This document shows, piece by piece, positions 50,281 to 60,933 of a stretch of 64,000 nucleotides of DNA (the first letter of the stretch is position 1; each line of letters starts with the position of its first letter). Both the position numbers and the translations under genes were made by a program. The stretch comes from Ramlibacter henchirensis (GTDB lineage: Bacteria; Pseudomonadota; Gammaproteobacteria; Burkholderiales; Burkholderiaceae_C), in NCBI RefSeq assembly GCF_004682015.1, contig NZ_SMLM01000002.1, forward strand, positions 992,001 to 1,056,000, read 5' to 3'. A model generated the notes under the pieces. It was not told the origin of the DNA, did not search any database, and saw only the letters and a list, made by a program, of their open reading frames with translations.

Positions 50281-50291
50281 AGGAAGACAGG

Positions 50292-52094
50292 TCAGGCCAC
50301 CGCCGGATTGCGCAACCGGATGTGCAGTTCCCGCAATTGCTTCTCATCCACCGGCCCCGGCGCCTGCGTGAGCAGGTCCTGCGCGCGTTGGGTCTTCGGG
50401 AACGCGATCACGTCGCGCAGAGACTCGGCGCCGGTCATCAGCATCACGAAGCGGTCCAGGCCGATCGCGATGCCGCCGTGCGGGGGCGCGCCGTACTGCA
50501 GCGCGTCCAGCAGGAAGCCGAACTTGGCCTTGGCTTCCTCTTCGCCGATCTTGAGCGCGCGGAACACCTTGCTCTGCACGTCCTCGCGGTGGATACGGAC
50601 GGAGCCGCCACCGAGTTCAATGCCGTTGAGCACCGCGTCGTAGGCCTTGGCGAGGCAGCGGCCGGGATCGGTCTCGAGCCAGTCCTCGTGGCCGTCCTTG
50701 GGCGAGGTGAACGGGTGGTGCACGGCGTTCCAGCGCTGCGCCTCCTCGTCGAACTCGAACATCGGGAAGTCGACCACCCACAGCGGCTTCCACTCGCCTT
50801 CGATGAGGCCCCGGGACTTGCCGTATTCGCTGTGCCCGATCTTCACTCGCAGCGCGCCGATGGCGTCGTTGACCACCTTGGCCTTGTCGGCGCCGAAGAA
50901 GATCAGGTCGCCATTCTTCGCACCCGTGCGCTCGAGGATCTGGGCGATCGCGCGGTCGTGCAGGTTCTTGACGATGGGCGACTGCAGGCCCTCGCGCCCG
51001 GCGGCCACGTCGTTCACCTTGATCCAGGCCAAGCCCTTGGCGCCGTAGATCTTGACGAACTCGGTGTAGCCGTCGATCTCGCCGCGGCTCATCTCGCCGC
51101 CGGCGGGCACGCGCAGGCCGACCACGCGGCCGTCCTCCTGGTTGGCCGGGCCGGAGAACACCTTGAAGTCGACGTCCTTCATGACGTCGGTGAGTTCGGT
51201 GAACTCCAGCTTCACGCGCAGGTCCGGCTTGTCCGAGCCGTACAGGCGCATCGCATCCGTGTGCTTCATCACCGGGAAGGCGCCGATGTCGATGCCCAGC
51301 ACGTTCTGGAAAGTGCTGCGGATCATCCCCTCGAACATGGTGCGGATCTCCTCCTCCTTCATGAAGGAGGTCTCCACGTCGATCTGGGTGAACTCGGGCT
51401 GGCGGTCGGCGCGCAGGTCCTCGTCGCGGAAGCACTTGGTGATCTGGTAATAGCGGTCGAAGCCCGCCACCATCAGCAGCTGCTTGAACAGCTGCGGCGA
51501 CTGCGGCAGCGCGAAGAACATGCCGTCGTGCACGCGGCTGGGCACCAGGTAGTCGCGCGCGCCTTCGGGCGTGCTCTTGGTGAGCATCGGCGTCTCGATG
51601 TCGATGAAGCCGTTGGCGTCGAGGAACTTGCGCACCTCCATCGTCACCTTGTAGCGCAGCATCAGGTTCTTCTGCATGTAGGGACGGCGCAGGTCCAGCA
51701 CCCGGTGGACCAGGCGCGTGGTCTCCGACAGGTTCTCGTCATCGAGCTGGAACGGCGGGGTGACGGACGGATTGAGCACGTTCAGCTCGTGGCACAGGAC
51801 CTCGATCCGGCCGCTGCGCAGGTGATCGTTGACGGTGCCGGCCGGCCGGGCGCGCACCAGGCCCTTGACCTGGATGCAGAACTCGTTGCGCAGGCCTTCG
51901 GCGGCCTTGAACATGTCGGGCCGGTCGGGATCGCACACCACCTGCACGTAGCCCTCGCGGTCGCGCAGGTCCACGAAGATCACGCCGCCATGGTCGCGCC
52001 GGCGGTTCACCCAGCCGCACAACGTGACGGTCTGGCCGAGCAGCGACTCGTCCACGAGGCCGCAGTAGGTGGTGCGCATTTGCTGTGAGGACAT
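50292..52094 (-). CDS. aspS: Aspartate--tRNA ligase
   Basis: A 600-residue class II synthetase of bacterial type. The N-terminal OB anticodon domain ([20 protein letters not shown]) is followed by the catalytic core with [18 protein letters not shown] (motif 2) and [15 protein letters not shown] (motif 3). The GAD insertion domain lies about 290-420. Discriminating and non-discriminating types cannot be separated here. The start at 52094 ([10 protein letters not shown]) or the ATG five codons on are both possible. It is downstream of DUF502 by 44 bases. Confidence 0.97.
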   Translation of the reverse strand: MSSQQMRTTYCGLVDESLLGQTVTLCGWVNRRRDHGGVIFVDLRDREGYVQVVCDPDRPDMFKAAEGLRNEFCIQVKGLVRARPAGTVNDHLRSGRIEVLCHELNVLNPSVTPPFQLDDENLSETTRLVHRVLDLRRPYMQKNLMLRYKVTMEVRKFLDANGFIDIETPMLTKSTPEGARDYLVPSRVHDGMFFALPQSPQLFKQLLMVAGFDRYYQITKCFRDEDLRADRQPEFTQIDVETSFMKEEEIRTMFEGMIRSTFQNVLGIDIGAFPVMKHTDAMRLYGSDKPDLRVKLEFTELTDVMKDVDFKVFSGPANQEDGRVVGLRVPAGGEMSRGEIDGYTEFVKIYGAKGLAWIKVNDVAAGREGLQSPIVKNLHDRAIAQILERTGAKNGDLIFFGADKAKVVNDAIGALRVKIGHSEYGKSRGLIEGEWKPLWVVDFPMFEFDEEAQRWNAVHHPFTSPKDGHEDWLETDPGRCLAKAYDAVLNGIELGGGSVRIHREDVQSKVFRALKIGEEEAKAKFGFLLDALQYGAPPHGGIAIGLDRFVMLMTGAESLRDVIAFPKTQRAQDLLTQAPGPVDEKQLRELHIRLRNPAVA

Positions 52095-52138
52095 GGGAGA
52101 AACCTTCCGGAAGGACGCTGCGCGCGCTTTGGGCGCGT

Positions 52139-52756
52139 TCAGCGGACGTTGAGCGCGGGGCTGGAGGGCACCACGACGCCCATGGAGATGACGTAGCGCA
52201 GGGCCTCGTCGACGCTCATCTTGAGTTCGATGCAGTCGCTGCGGCGAAGCATCACGAAGTAGCCGCCCGTCGGGTTGGGCGTGGTGGGCACGTAGACGCT
52301 GACGTAGTCATCCGACAGGTGGTTGATCACGTCGCCGCCCGGCGTGCCGGTGACCAGCGCGATGGTCCACATGCCGGGCCGCGGCCACTCGATCAGCACC
52401 GCGGTTCGGAATGCGTTGCCCGAGGGCGAGAACAGCGTGTCGGAGACCTGCTTGACGCTGGAGTAGATCGAGCGCACCACCGGGATGCGGTGCAGGATCG
52501 CGTCGCTCCAGGCCACCAGCTTGCGGCCCACGAAGTTGCTGGTGATGGCGCCGACCGCCAGCAGGATGGCCAGTGCGAGCAGCACGCCCAGGCCCGGGAC
52601 CTTGTAGCCCAGCAACCGGTCGGGCTGCCAGTCCATCGGCAGGATCAGCAGCGTCTGGTCCAGCGTGCCGATGATCCACTGCAGCACCCACAGCGTGATG
52701 CCCAGCGGCGCCAGGACGAGAAGGCCGGCAAACAGCCAGCGGCGGAGAGCGGCCAT
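52139..52756 (-). CDS. DUF502 family membrane protein
   Basis: A 205-residue protein with two N-terminal membrane spans ([20 protein letters not shown], and about residues 55-78, [20 protein letters not shown]). A conserved soluble part follows ([20 protein letters not shown], then [20 protein letters not shown]). DUF502 has no defined bacterial function. The ATG at 52756 starts MAALRRW; it is 20 bases after the FmdB-like gene and 44 bases before aspS, a conserved order in this group. Confidence 0.88.
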   Translation of the reverse strand: MAALRRWLFAGLLVLAPLGITLWVLQWIIGTLDQTLLILPMDWQPDRLLGYKVPGLGVLLALAILLAVGAITSNFVGRKLVAWSDAILHRIPVVRSIYSSVKQVSDTLFSPSGNAFRTAVLIEWPRPGMWTIALVTGTPGGDVINHLSDDYVSVYVPTTPNPTGGYFVMLRRSDCIELKMSVDEALRYVISMGVVVPSSPALNVR

Positions 52757-52776
52757 CGCGTGGGGGACCCGGCCTT

Positions 52777-53100
52777 TCAGTGGCAGGCGCAGGCGCTGCC
52801 GCAGCCGCCGGCCGAGGCGGAAGGCGCGTCGGGCTTGGACGGGGTGCTCGCCCCCTCGGCGGGTTTGGATTCGGTCGGCTTGGCGTCGCCCGAGGCTTCG
52901 CTCTTGGCGCTGGAGCCGTTGCCGCGGAAGTCGGTGGCGTACCAGCCCGATCCCTTGAGCTGGAAGCCGGCGGCGGTGATCTGCTTGGAGAACGTTTCGG
53001 CGCCGCAGGCGGGGCAGGCGGTCAGCGGCGCATCCGACACTTTTTGCAGGACGTCCTTGGCATGGCCACAGGAGCCGCATTTGTAGGCGTAGATGGGCAT
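52777..53100 (-). CDS. FmdB-family zinc ribbon protein
   Basis: A 107-residue protein. The first 65 residues form the FmdB zinc ribbon with two CxxC pairs (YKCGSCGHAKDV, 8-11; ACPACGAETF, 29-32) and the family's GFQLKGSGWYATDF. The remainder is a Ser/Pro/Ala/Lys-rich tail ending in a cysteine-rich GGCGSACACH, which could bind extra metal. FmdB was named for transcriptional effects on formamidase genes, but the role in this operon is unknown. The symporter pseudogene lies 85 bases upstream. Confidence 0.88.
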   Translation of the reverse strand: MPIYAYKCGSCGHAKDVLQKVSDAPLTACPACGAETFSKQITAAGFQLKGSGWYATDFRGNGSSAKSEASGDAKPTESKPAEGASTPSKPDAPSASAGGCGSACACH

Positions 53101-53185
53101 GGCGTCAGGAAGTGGTGCAGGGTGGCAAAGCCCTCAATTATAGGCGGCGGGGCGAAGCTCAAGCCCCGCCGGCCACCCCGCCGCG

Positions 53186-54643
53186 TCAGGCGTGCAGCGG
53201 CGCGCGCGGCTCGTGCCGGTTGCGCAGCACCTGCGGCGCCAGCGAACCCATCACCATGCCCAGGAAGGCGGCGATCAGGCCGGCGAGCTGGCCCGGGAAG
53301 GCTTCGCCCAGCTTCTCGTTGAGCTGAGGGAAGAACAGCAGCCAGGTGCCGATGCCCAGGGCGATGGAGACGATCGCGCCTTGCGTCGTCGCGCGCCTCC
53401 AGTACAGGCCCATCACCAGCGGGATGAACGCGCCGACCAGCGTGACCTGGTAGGCCGACGACACCAGGTCGTAGATGGGCGTGCCCTTCATCGCGATGGC
53501 GTAGGCCAGCACGATGGCGGTGAACACCACGATGGTGATGCGCATCGCCAGCAGCTGCTGCCGGTCGCTCATGCCGGGGCGCAGGTTCTTCAGGATGTTC
53601 TCGACGAAGCTGGTCGAGGGCGCCAGCAGCGTGGCCGACGAGGTGCTCTTGATGGCGGACACCAGCGCGCCGAAGAACAGGATCTGCATGATCAGCGGCA
53701 TCTTGGTCAGCACGAAGGTGGGCAGCAGCCGCTGGTAGTCGTCCTTGGCCATCTCCATCGCGCTGTTGCCCATCACCACGACGGCGCTGGCCACGATGAA
53801 CATCGGCACGAAGGCGAACAGGATGTAGCTGAAGCCGCCGATCATCGCGCCGTTGCGCGCCGTGTCGACGTCCCTGGCCGACATCACGCGCTGGAACACG
53901 TCCTGCTGCGGGATGCTGCCCAGCATCATGGTCAGGCCGGCGCCGATGAAGAAGGCGATGTCGGTGAAGGTGGGCGGCGGCAGGAAGTTGAACAGGTTCT
54001 GGGTGGAGGCCATCGAGATCACCTACCCCGCGCCGCCGGCCAGGTCGGCCGCGAAGACGGCGATGATCGCCAGGCCCACCACCAGCACGATCATCTGGAT
54101 GAAGTCGGTCCAGGCCACGGCCAGGAAGCCGCCGATCACCACGTAGACCAGCACGGCCATCGTGCCCACGATCATCCCGGTGGTCTCGGACATCGCGCCG
54201 CCGGTCAGCACCGAGAACACCAGGCCCAGCGCCGTGATCTGCGCCGCCACCCAGCCGAGGTAGCTCAGGATGATGGCGAGCGAGCAGAACACCTCGACGC
54301 CCTTGCCGTACCGCTGGCGGTAGAAGTCGCCGATGGTCAGCAGGTTCTGCTTGTACAGCTTGGCCGCGAAGAAGGCGCCGACCAGGACCAGGCAGGTGCC
54401 GGCGCCGAACGGGTCTTCCACGACGGCGTTCAGGCCGCCCTGCACGAACTTGGCCGGGATGCCCATCACCGTCTCGGCGCCGAACCACGTCGCGAAGGTG
54501 GTGGTGACGACCATCACCAGCGGCAGGCTGCGGCCGGCGATGGCGAAGTCCGCGGTGTTCTTGATCCGGGTGCCGGCCCAGGCCCCGATGGCCAGCGTGC
54601 CGAGCAGGTACAGGACTACGAACGAGATCAGCGTGTAGTTCAC
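53186..54643 (-). pseudogene. Sodium:solute symporter interrupted by an in-frame TAG
   Basis: A 486-codon frame, one strand and one phase throughout, except for TAG at 54025-54023 (codon 207). The upstream half (GTG at 54643 behind a strong AAGGAGG site) has the SSS-family N terminus: LISFVVLYLLGTLAIGAWAG, TTTFATWFGAETVMGIP and IGDFYRQRYGKGVEVF. It encodes about six spans. The downstream half resumes at once with VISMASTQNLFNFLPPPTF and SIPQQDVFQRVMSARD and encodes the other spans. Both halves look free of other damage, so the change is recent, a sequencing error, or a read-through site. Reinitiation at ATG 54013, preceded by AGGTGA, is possible but would give a partial transporter. The substrate is unknown. 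Confidence 0.85.
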
Positions 54644-54705
54644 CAGCGGTCCTCCTTTGGAAGGCCCGTAGGCGGGCCCGCGAAATTATGCCCGGCAGTG
54701 GCGCG

Positions 54706-56271
54706 CTAGAACAGCCGGACGCGCACCAGAACCTGCATCGCGAGCAGGCCCAGCGCGAACCCGACACCGCCGTACAGGAAGGCCTGCAGCAGCCGGTTGG
54801 TGCGGCGCTGTTCGTCGATCAGCGTCTGCAGTTCGCGCCGTTCCGGCTCGGCGCGGCGGCGCAGGTAGTCGTGCATCAGGCGCGGCAGTTCGGGCAGCAG
54901 CTTGGCGTAGCGCGGCGCCTGGTCGCGCAGTTCGTCGATCAGTCGCTGCGGGCCGACCTGCTCGAGCATCCAGCGCTCCAGGAACGGCTTGGCCGTGGCC
55001 CACAGGTCCAGGTCGGGGTCGAGCTGGCGGCCCAGGCCTTCGATGTTCAGCAGCGTCTTCTGCAGCAGCACCAGCTGCGGCTGGATCTCCACGTTGAAGC
55101 GGCGCGAGGTCTGGAACAGGCGCATCAGCACCATGCCCAGCGAGATCTCCTTGAGCGGCCGGTCGAAGTACGGCTCGCACACGGCGCGCACCGCGGACTC
55201 GAGTTCGTCCACGCGCGTCGTGGGCGGCACCCAGCCCGACTCGATGTGCAGCTCCGCCACGCGCTTGTAGTCGCGCCGGAAGAACGCGTTGAAGTTCTGC
55301 GCGAGGTATTCCTTGTCGAACTCCGTGAGCGTTCCGATGATCCCGAAGTCCAGCGAGATGTAGCGGCCGAAGGTCGCCGCATCCAGGCTCACCTGGATGT
55401 TGCCCGGGTGCATGTCGGCGTGGAAGAAGCCGTCGCGGAACACCTGGGTGAAGAAGATGGTGACGCCGTCGCGCGCCAGCCGGCGCAGGTCGACGCCGGC
55501 CTGCACCAGGCGCTCGTTCTGGCTGATCGGAACGCCGTACATGCGCTCCATCACGATCACCTCGGGATGGCACCAGTCCCAGAACATCTCGGGGATCAGC
55601 ACCAGGTCCATGCCCGTCATGTTGCGGCGCAGCTGCGCGGCGTTCGCCGCCTCGCGCAGCAGGTCGAGCTCGTCGTGCAGGTACTTGTCGAACTCGGCGA
55701 CCACCTCGCGCGGCTTGAGCCGCTTGGCGTCGTACGACAGGCCCTCGATCCAGCCGGCCATCATGCGCATCAGCGCCAGGTCGTTCTCGATCACCGGCAG
55801 CATGCCGGGGCGCAGCACCTTGACCGCCACCTCGCGGGTGAGCCCCTGGCGGTCGCGCAGCGTCGCGAAGTGCACCTGCGCGATCGACGCGCTGGCGACC
55901 GGCTCGCGCTCGAAGCTCGCGAACAGCGTCTCCACCGGACGGCGGAACGCGCGCTCGATGGTGGCCATCGCGATCGCCGGATCGAACGGCGGCACGCGGT
56001 CCTGCAGGTAGGCCAGTTCGTCGGCGACGTCGGGGGGCAGCAGGTCGCGGCGCGTGGACAGCACCTGGCCGAACTTGACGAAGATGGGGCCCAGCCGCTC
56101 GAGCGCCTCGCGCAGGCGTTGCCCTCGCGGCGCGTGCAACCGCCGGCCGAAGCTGACGATGCGCGCCAGCCGGTGCAGCCAGGGACGCTGGAAGCTGTTG
56201 AGGACGAGCTCGTCGAGCCCGTAGCGCAGGATCACCCAGAGGATGAAGGCGCCGCGCAGGTACCTCCTCAT
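54706..56271 (-). CDS. ubiB: Ubiquinone biosynthesis ATPase/kinase-like protein UbiB
   Basis: A 521-residue ABC1/ADCK atypical-kinase-fold protein needed for ubiquinone synthesis. The KxGQ motif is [16 protein letters not shown]. The alanine-rich nucleotide loop is [13 protein letters not shown], with VAVKVLRPG as the Lys strand. [13 protein letters not shown] and [12 protein letters not shown] are the catalytic and metal loops. Two C-terminal membrane spans (about 475-520) anchor it. The start overlaps the ubiJ stop by 4 bases. Confidence 0.96.
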   Translation of the reverse strand: MRRYLRGAFILWVILRYGLDELVLNSFQRPWLHRLARIVSFGRRLHAPRGQRLREALERLGPIFVKFGQVLSTRRDLLPPDVADELAYLQDRVPPFDPAIAMATIERAFRRPVETLFASFEREPVASASIAQVHFATLRDRQGLTREVAVKVLRPGMLPVIENDLALMRMMAGWIEGLSYDAKRLKPREVVAEFDKYLHDELDLLREAANAAQLRRNMTGMDLVLIPEMFWDWCHPEVIVMERMYGVPISQNERLVQAGVDLRRLARDGVTIFFTQVFRDGFFHADMHPGNIQVSLDAATFGRYISLDFGIIGTLTEFDKEYLAQNFNAFFRRDYKRVAELHIESGWVPPTTRVDELESAVRAVCEPYFDRPLKEISLGMVLMRLFQTSRRFNVEIQPQLVLLQKTLLNIEGLGRQLDPDLDLWATAKPFLERWMLEQVGPQRLIDELRDQAPRYAKLLPELPRLMHDYLRRRAEPERRELQTLIDEQRRTNRLLQAFLYGGVGFALGLLAMQVLVRVRLF

Positions 56272-56858
56272 GCGGGTCCCGGGCCCCCGGCCCCGGCCGT
56301 GGTGCCTGTGGCAGGCGCCGGGCCGGCGGGCGCCGCGGGAGCGGCCCCCGGGATGAAGCGGCGCAGTGCGTCGGCCATGCCGCGCGCCGCCTGTCCGATC
56401 GCATGGGCCGGCGCATCGCCGACGACGCGGGCCAGGTCCTCTTCGACGTCCCAGCGCACGTGGTCCACGAGCCAGTTCACCTCAGCGGCGAACTGCACGT
56501 CGCCCTCGATCCGAACCGGCGGCTTGTCGCCGCGCAGCGCAGCCTGCGAGAGTGCCCAGGGCGACTCTTCGGTGATGGTGAGGGTGAGGTCCGGAGCGCC
56601 CGCGGGGCTGGCCAGGTCCAGCAGGCCGGCCGGCGTGGCGACCAGGCGGACGTGGAAGACGCGCCAGCGGCCTTCGACGATGCGGCCGGCCTGGCGGCGC
56701 AGCCGCTCCATGGCCTGCGGCTCCTGCATCAGGACGTGGTTGAGCAGCAGCACGAGCCGGCGCTGCGCCTCCTGCACCGCCCAGGGCGGCGGCGCGAACC
56801 GCTGGCCGAAGGCGTCCAGCAGGCTGTCCACGAAGGGGAAGGGGGACCGTGTTGCCAT
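56268..56858 (-). CDS. ubiJ: Ubiquinone biosynthesis accessory factor UbiJ (SCP2 domain)
   Basis: A 196-residue protein with an SCP2-like lipid-binding N-terminal domain ([60 protein letters not shown]). UbiJ helps hold hydrophobic ubiquinone intermediates in the Ubi complex. The C-terminal 30 residues are Pro/Ala/Gly-rich. It overlaps ubiB by 4 bases. A strong terminator separates it from the upstream Tim44-like gene, so ubiJ-ubiB probably has its own promoter within 56859-56911. Confidence 0.88.
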   Translation of the reverse strand: MATRSPFPFVDSLLDAFGQRFAPPPWAVQEAQRRLVLLLNHVLMQEPQAMERLRRQAGRIVEGRWRVFHVRLVATPAGLLDLASPAGAPDLTLTITEESPWALSQAALRGDKPPVRIEGDVQFAAEVNWLVDHVRWDVEEDLARVVGDAPAHAIGQAARGMADALRRFIPGAAPAAPAGPAPATGTTAGAGGPGPA

Positions 56859-56911
56859 GGTCCCGGATTATTGATGATGGCCGCCTGCTCGGCCGCAGGA
56901 AAGGGCCGTGC

Positions 56912-56939
56912 AAACGAAAAGGGCTCCCGTGGGAGCCCT
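56912..56939 (-). terminator. Rho-independent terminator after the Tim44-like gene
   Basis: Read on the minus strand: a 9-base perfect stem AGGGCTCCC/GGGAGCCCT (56931-56939 with 56920-56928), a 2-base loop, then TTTCGTTT. It is 25 bases past the Tim44-like stop. Confidence 0.8.
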
Positions 56940-56964
56940 GTCCTTCATGCGCGGAGCGCGGCGA

Positions 56965-57975
56965 TCACTGGAGCGCCTGGACCCCTGCGACCAGCCAGCC
57001 GCTGTTGCCGCTCTTCGGCTTGGTCATGTTCCAGACCTCGCGGAAGGGGCTCGGCCCGGCGGACGGTTCCTCGCGGATCATCCCGGAGAACTCCACGCTG
57101 GCCATGTAGCCGTCGCCCAGGTCCTCGATGCCGAGCAGCTGCGCTTCGAGCAGGACGACGTCGGTCTTGTTCGGCTGGCCGTCCATGTGCTTCTCGCGCT
57201 CGGCCAGCTGGTGGCGGATCTCGGACAGCATCTCGTCGGTCATCATCGAGCGAAGGTTCGGGATGTCCGAGCGGTCCCAGGCGTCCTGCAGCGTCAGGAA
57301 GTTGCGCTTGGCGGCCTCGACGAAGCCCTGCACGTCGAAGCCGGCGGGGATGCCCCAGTTCTGCGAGCCGGCCAGGCCGGATCCGATCTGCACGCCGCCG
57401 CCGATGTACTTGGTGTTCTCGAACGGGGTGACGCCGCGCTCCCACGGCCGAGCCGAGGAGTCGTTGCCCACCTTGTCGGGGCTGTACTGGCGCGGCGAAG
57501 TGGCGAAATCGGCGGGCGATGCGCCCTGGTAGGCCATCGGGCGGCCGCCGGCCGCGCCGCCGGCGCGCTTGCGCATCACGAAGCCGATGACGGCCATCAC
57601 CACCAGCGCGATCAGCGCGAACATCAGGAACTGGGCGAGCTCGGGGCCGAAGCCCAGCGCGTGGGCCAGCCACGCCAGGCCCAGTCCGGCGGCGAGGCCG
57701 CCGAGCATGCCGCCCCAGCGGGATCCGGCCGCCTGCGGCGCCGCGGCGGGCGTGCCCGGACGGGCCTGCGCCGCCTGGGCCGGTTGTCCGGGCTGCTGCT
57801 GCGTGGCCGTGTTGTTGGCCGGCGGCTGCTGCTGCGCGGGGCGCGCGGCATCGCGCTGGGTGACGTTGCCTGACTGGCGGCCGATCGAGCTGCCGCCGCC
57901 GAGGCGGCGTGCGGCGTCGGCGTCGACGCTTGCGAACACCAGCATGCTGGCGAGTACGGCGGTCCACAGCTTCAT
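56965..57975 (-). CDS. Tim44-like domain membrane protein
   Basis: A 336-residue protein. A signal peptide (about 1-22, ending VDADA) leads into a Gln/Pro/Ala-rich low-complexity stretch. Two hydrophobic segments follow (GMLGGLAAGLGLAWLAHALG; FLMFALIALVVMAVIGFVM). The C-terminal Tim44-like domain is about residues 205-335 (FVEAAKRNFLTLQDAWDRSD, GYMASVEFSGMIREE). Bacterial members are thought to sit in the inner membrane; the function is not established. The ATG at 57975 begins the signal peptide. It lies 52 bases downstream of ubiE. Confidence 0.85.
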   Translation of the reverse strand: MKLWTAVLASMLVFASVDADAARRLGGGSSIGRQSGNVTQRDAARPAQQQPPANNTATQQQPGQPAQAAQARPGTPAAAPQAAGSRWGGMLGGLAAGLGLAWLAHALGFGPELAQFLMFALIALVVMAVIGFVMRKRAGGAAGGRPMAYQGASPADFATSPRQYSPDKVGNDSSARPWERGVTPFENTKYIGGGVQIGSGLAGSQNWGIPAGFDVQGFVEAAKRNFLTLQDAWDRSDIPNLRSMMTDEMLSEIRHQLAEREKHMDGQPNKTDVVLLEAQLLGIEDLGDGYMASVEFSGMIREEPSAGPSPFREVWNMTKPKSGNSGWLVAGVQALQ

Positions 57976-58027
57976 GATCGGTCCTTCCTTCTTCCTGCTC
58001 GGATGTCGTTGGTCCCCAGATGGGGCT

Positions 58028-58759
58028 TCAGCACTTGATTGCAACATGCAGGGCGACGACGCCGCCCGTCAGGTTGTGATAGTCCACATGGCCGAAACCG
58101 GCTTTCTTCATGAGGGCCTTGAGCTCTTCCTGGTCGGGGTGCATGCGGATCGATTCGGCGAGATACCGGTAACTGGCCGAATCGCCCGCCACCGCCTGGC
58201 CCAGCCGCGGCAGCACCCTGAACGAATACCAATCGTAGGCAGACTTGAGCGGCCGAGCCACCCGGGAGAACTCCAGCACCAGCAGCTTGCCGCCGGGCTT
58301 GAGCACCCGCTGCATCTCGGCGAGCGCGGCGTCCTTGTGCGTCATGTTGCGCAGCCCGAAGGCGACGCTGACAAGGTCGAAGCGGCCGGAGGCGAACGGC
58401 AGCCGCTCGGCATCGCACACCAGGGTGGGCAGCACCACGCCCGCGTCCAGCAGCCTGTCCCGGCCGTTGCGCAGCATGGCTTCGTTGATGTCGGTGTGCA
58501 GCACCATGCCGGTGGGACCGACCTTGCGCGCGAAAGAGCGGGCCAGGTCGCCGGTGCCGCCGGCGATGTCCAGCACCTGCTGGCCGGGCTGCACGTTGGC
58601 GACCAGCACCGTGTAGGCCTTCCAGGCGCGGTGCAGGCCGAACGACATCAGGTCGTTCATCAGGTCGTAGCGCGGCGCCACGGAATCGAAGACGCCCCGC
58701 ACCCGGCGCGCTTTCTCGCTCTCGTCGACGGTCTGGTAGCCGAAGTGGGTGCTGCTCAT
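58028..58759 (-). CDS. ubiE: Ubiquinone/menaquinone C-methyltransferase UbiE
   Basis: A 243-residue SAM-dependent methyltransferase that methylates the quinone ring. N terminus [20 protein letters not shown] is diagnostic. The SAM motif is [15 protein letters not shown], and the second signature [16 protein letters not shown] is intact. [20 protein letters not shown] also fits. It follows the DUF971 gene by 42 bases in the run leading to ubiJ and ubiB. Confidence 0.97.
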   Translation of the reverse strand: MSSTHFGYQTVDESEKARRVRGVFDSVAPRYDLMNDLMSFGLHRAWKAYTVLVANVQPGQQVLDIAGGTGDLARSFARKVGPTGMVLHTDINEAMLRNGRDRLLDAGVVLPTLVCDAERLPFASGRFDLVSVAFGLRNMTHKDAALAEMQRVLKPGGKLLVLEFSRVARPLKSAYDWYSFRVLPRLGQAVAGDSASYRYLAESIRMHPDQEELKALMKKAGFGHVDYHNLTGGVVALHVAIKC

Positions 58760-58801
58760 GCCGTCATGGTAGGGGCAATCCCCGTTCAGCCGCTCCGTGT
58801 G

Positions 58802-59212
58802 TCAGTGTTTGCAACCGTGGCCGCCCGCTGCGGCCATCGGCGCGTCGCGGTCGACGCCCGCTTCGGCCAGCCGGCGCTCGTACTCGGCCCACAGCTGGTC
58901 CTGCTGCGAACCGAGGAAATAGAGGTAGTCCCACGAGAAGATGCCGCTGTCGTGGCCGTCCGAGAAGCGCGGCTGCACGGCGTAGTTGCCCACGGGTTCG
59001 AGCGTCTCGATGTCCACCTCGCGCTTGCCGGTCTGCAGCACCTCCTGCCCCGGGCCGTGGCCCTGCACCTCGGCCGAAGGCGAGTAGACGCGCATCAGCT
59101 CGAACGGGATGCGGAACAGGCTGCCATCGGAAAAGCCGATCTCCAGCACGCGCGAGCGGCCGTGCAAGGTGAGCGATTGCGGCGTCGCGCCGCTGGAAGT
59201 GGTTGCTGCCAT
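58802..59212 (-). CDS. DUF971 family protein
   Basis: A 136-residue protein. The conserved core LEIGFSDGSLFRIPFELMRV and RFSDGHDSGIFSWDYLYFLG matches DUF971, also found in gamma-butyrobetaine hydroxylase N-terminal domains, where it binds a metal. Function in bacteria is unknown. The C terminus GGHGCKH carries a His/Cys pair that could bind metal. The start at 59212 lies 11 bases after the TpsB stop on the same strand, so co-transcription is possible. Confidence 0.85.
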   Translation of the reverse strand: MAATTSSGATPQSLTLHGRSRVLEIGFSDGSLFRIPFELMRVYSPSAEVQGHGPGQEVLQTGKREVDIETLEPVGNYAVQPRFSDGHDSGIFSWDYLYFLGSQQDQLWAEYERRLAEAGVDRDAPMAAAGGHGCKH

Positions 59213-59223
59213 GGAGGTGGGAC

Positions 59224-60864
59224 TCAGAAACGCAGGCCGAGGTTCACGTAGAGCCGGTCGTCGCCCCGCTCGGGAGCGGCCGAATTCAGCTCGACCGGAA
59301 CGCGGCTGCCCGTCACGAGGCGTCCGTATTCGAGGGAGCCGACGAAGGCGCCCTGGTTGTAGCGCAGGCCGAGGCCGAGGCTGGCCAGTCGGTCGGTGGA
59401 CGGCTTGTTCAGGCCGTTGGGATCGTTGTTCCAGAGGTGGCCGGCGTCGGCGAAGCCGAACAGGCGCAGGCCCGGCAGCAGTTCGGGGGTGAGCGCTTCC
59501 AGGGTCGCGGCAACGCCCTTGTCCGCGGACAGGGGCCGCTCGATGGCGGTGCCGCGCACCGAGCCGTAGCCGCCGATGCCGAACTGCTCGCCCGAGATCA
59601 GCACGTCCGGGCTGTACTGGTATTCGGTGCGGAAGGAGAGCAGCCAGCCGTCTTCGAGCGGCGTCGCGTAGTTGAAGCTGCCCCGCAGCGCCTTCCAGCT
59701 CGTGGTGGTGATGCGCGGGTCCTCGCTCTGGTACGAGACGAGGTTGTTGGCGCGGCCGCCGCCGGTGTTGAAGGCCAGCGCAAGGTTGTAGCCCCACGTC
59801 GACGTGTTGGTCTCCGTGCGCGCGTTGTAGCCCAGGACGAGGGGCCGGCTGCGGCGGTCGAGCGCGCCGGGCACCACGACGTCGTTGATCCTCGCGGCGT
59901 TGAAAACCTTGTCCTCCAGCCCGAGGCTCAGGTAGCTGCGGCGGCCGCCCTGGGGTGCGAGGTAATGCGTGTAGTTCACGGCCGTGGTGTGGCCCGCGCC
60001 CGTGCTGGTAAACGCACCGAAGCTGCCGACCACGTCGGAGCGCGTGTAGCTCGCGCCCAGCACGCCGCCCTGCTCGTAGAGCGGTGCGCGGTATGCCAGG
60101 CCGAGCTGGCGAACGTCGGACGTGCGCTCGACCGACGTGGTGTACGCGCCGGTGAACTGGTGGTCGCGATCGAACAGGTTGCTGTGGCTGCCCGCGACCG
60201 TCAGGCGGTCACGGCCGGTGGAGTCCGAGCCGGTATTGGAAGCGTTGACCAGGACGTTCCAGGGACGGCTTTCCTTCACCGTGATCGTGGCGTCGATGCG
60301 GTCCGGCTCGTCGGCCTCGCGCAGGCCGACCTGCACCTGCTTGTTCGGGTTCTCGTTGGCGATGGCCGTCTGGACCGCGAGCCGCTTGAAGTTGGGCGTC
60401 TGGCCTTCCTGCAGCTCGGGCACCGTGCGCCGGATGTTGCCCTCGCCGTTGATCTGCGCGCCCTCGATGGTCACCCTGCTCACGGTGAAGCGAACGACTT
60501 CCAGCCGCACCGTGCTGCCCACTTCCTGCGGCGGCAGCGCCACGCGGTGCAGCCCGTAACCCGCCTCGCGCAGCGCGGTTTCCAGGGCCACGGTGGCCTG
60601 CTGCAGCGTCGACATCGTCGCCTCGGTGCGCAGGAAGGGGGCCAGCACCCGGGCGGTTTCGCCCGCAGGCAGCGGGTTGTCGCCCGTGACATGGAAGCCC
60701 CGGATCTGGAAGACCGGTTCGGGCGCGGAGCGAAGCGGCGGCGGACTGGTCGGCGAACGGGTCTGGGCGAAGGCCGGCCCCCATGTGCCGGCCAGTGCAG
60801 CCGCCAGCACGCTCACGGCCGCGGCGCAGCGCCGCGCGGCGGGCGCGCGATTGCCCTTGCTCAT
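59224..60864 (-). CDS. ShlB/FhaC/HecB-type two-partner secretion outer-membrane transporter
   Basis: A 546-residue outer-membrane protein of the TpsB/Omp85 superfamily. The signal peptide ends near GPAFAQ (about residue 34). A proline-rich helix linker and POTRA domains follow (FQIRGFHVTGDNPLPAGETA; RVTIEGAQINGEGNIR). The rest is a 16-strand beta-barrel. The C-terminal strand ends DDRLYVNLGLRF with the terminal Phe needed for Bam insertion. Such proteins export one large TpsA protein, but no TpsA gene is within the window. It is preceded by a tandem FecR-domain gene 69 bases upstream. Confidence 0.9.
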   Translation of the reverse strand: MSKGNRAPAARRCAAAVSVLAAALAGTWGPAFAQTRSPTSPPPLRSAPEPVFQIRGFHVTGDNPLPAGETARVLAPFLRTEATMSTLQQATVALETALREAGYGLHRVALPPQEVGSTVRLEVVRFTVSRVTIEGAQINGEGNIRRTVPELQEGQTPNFKRLAVQTAIANENPNKQVQVGLREADEPDRIDATITVKESRPWNVLVNASNTGSDSTGRDRLTVAGSHSNLFDRDHQFTGAYTTSVERTSDVRQLGLAYRAPLYEQGGVLGASYTRSDVVGSFGAFTSTGAGHTTAVNYTHYLAPQGGRRSYLSLGLEDKVFNAARINDVVVPGALDRRSRPLVLGYNARTETNTSTWGYNLALAFNTGGGRANNLVSYQSEDPRITTTSWKALRGSFNYATPLEDGWLLSFRTEYQYSPDVLISGEQFGIGGYGSVRGTAIERPLSADKGVAATLEALTPELLPGLRLFGFADAGHLWNNDPNGLNKPSTDRLASLGLGLRYNQGAFVGSLEYGRLVTGSRVPVELNSAAPERGDDRLYVNLGLRF

Positions 60865-60933
60865 GTCCTCTCGCCCCTCTTCTCAGTCTTGCGGGATTGT
60901 CTCTCACCCGCCGAGCGGCGAGCCCCTGTTGCA

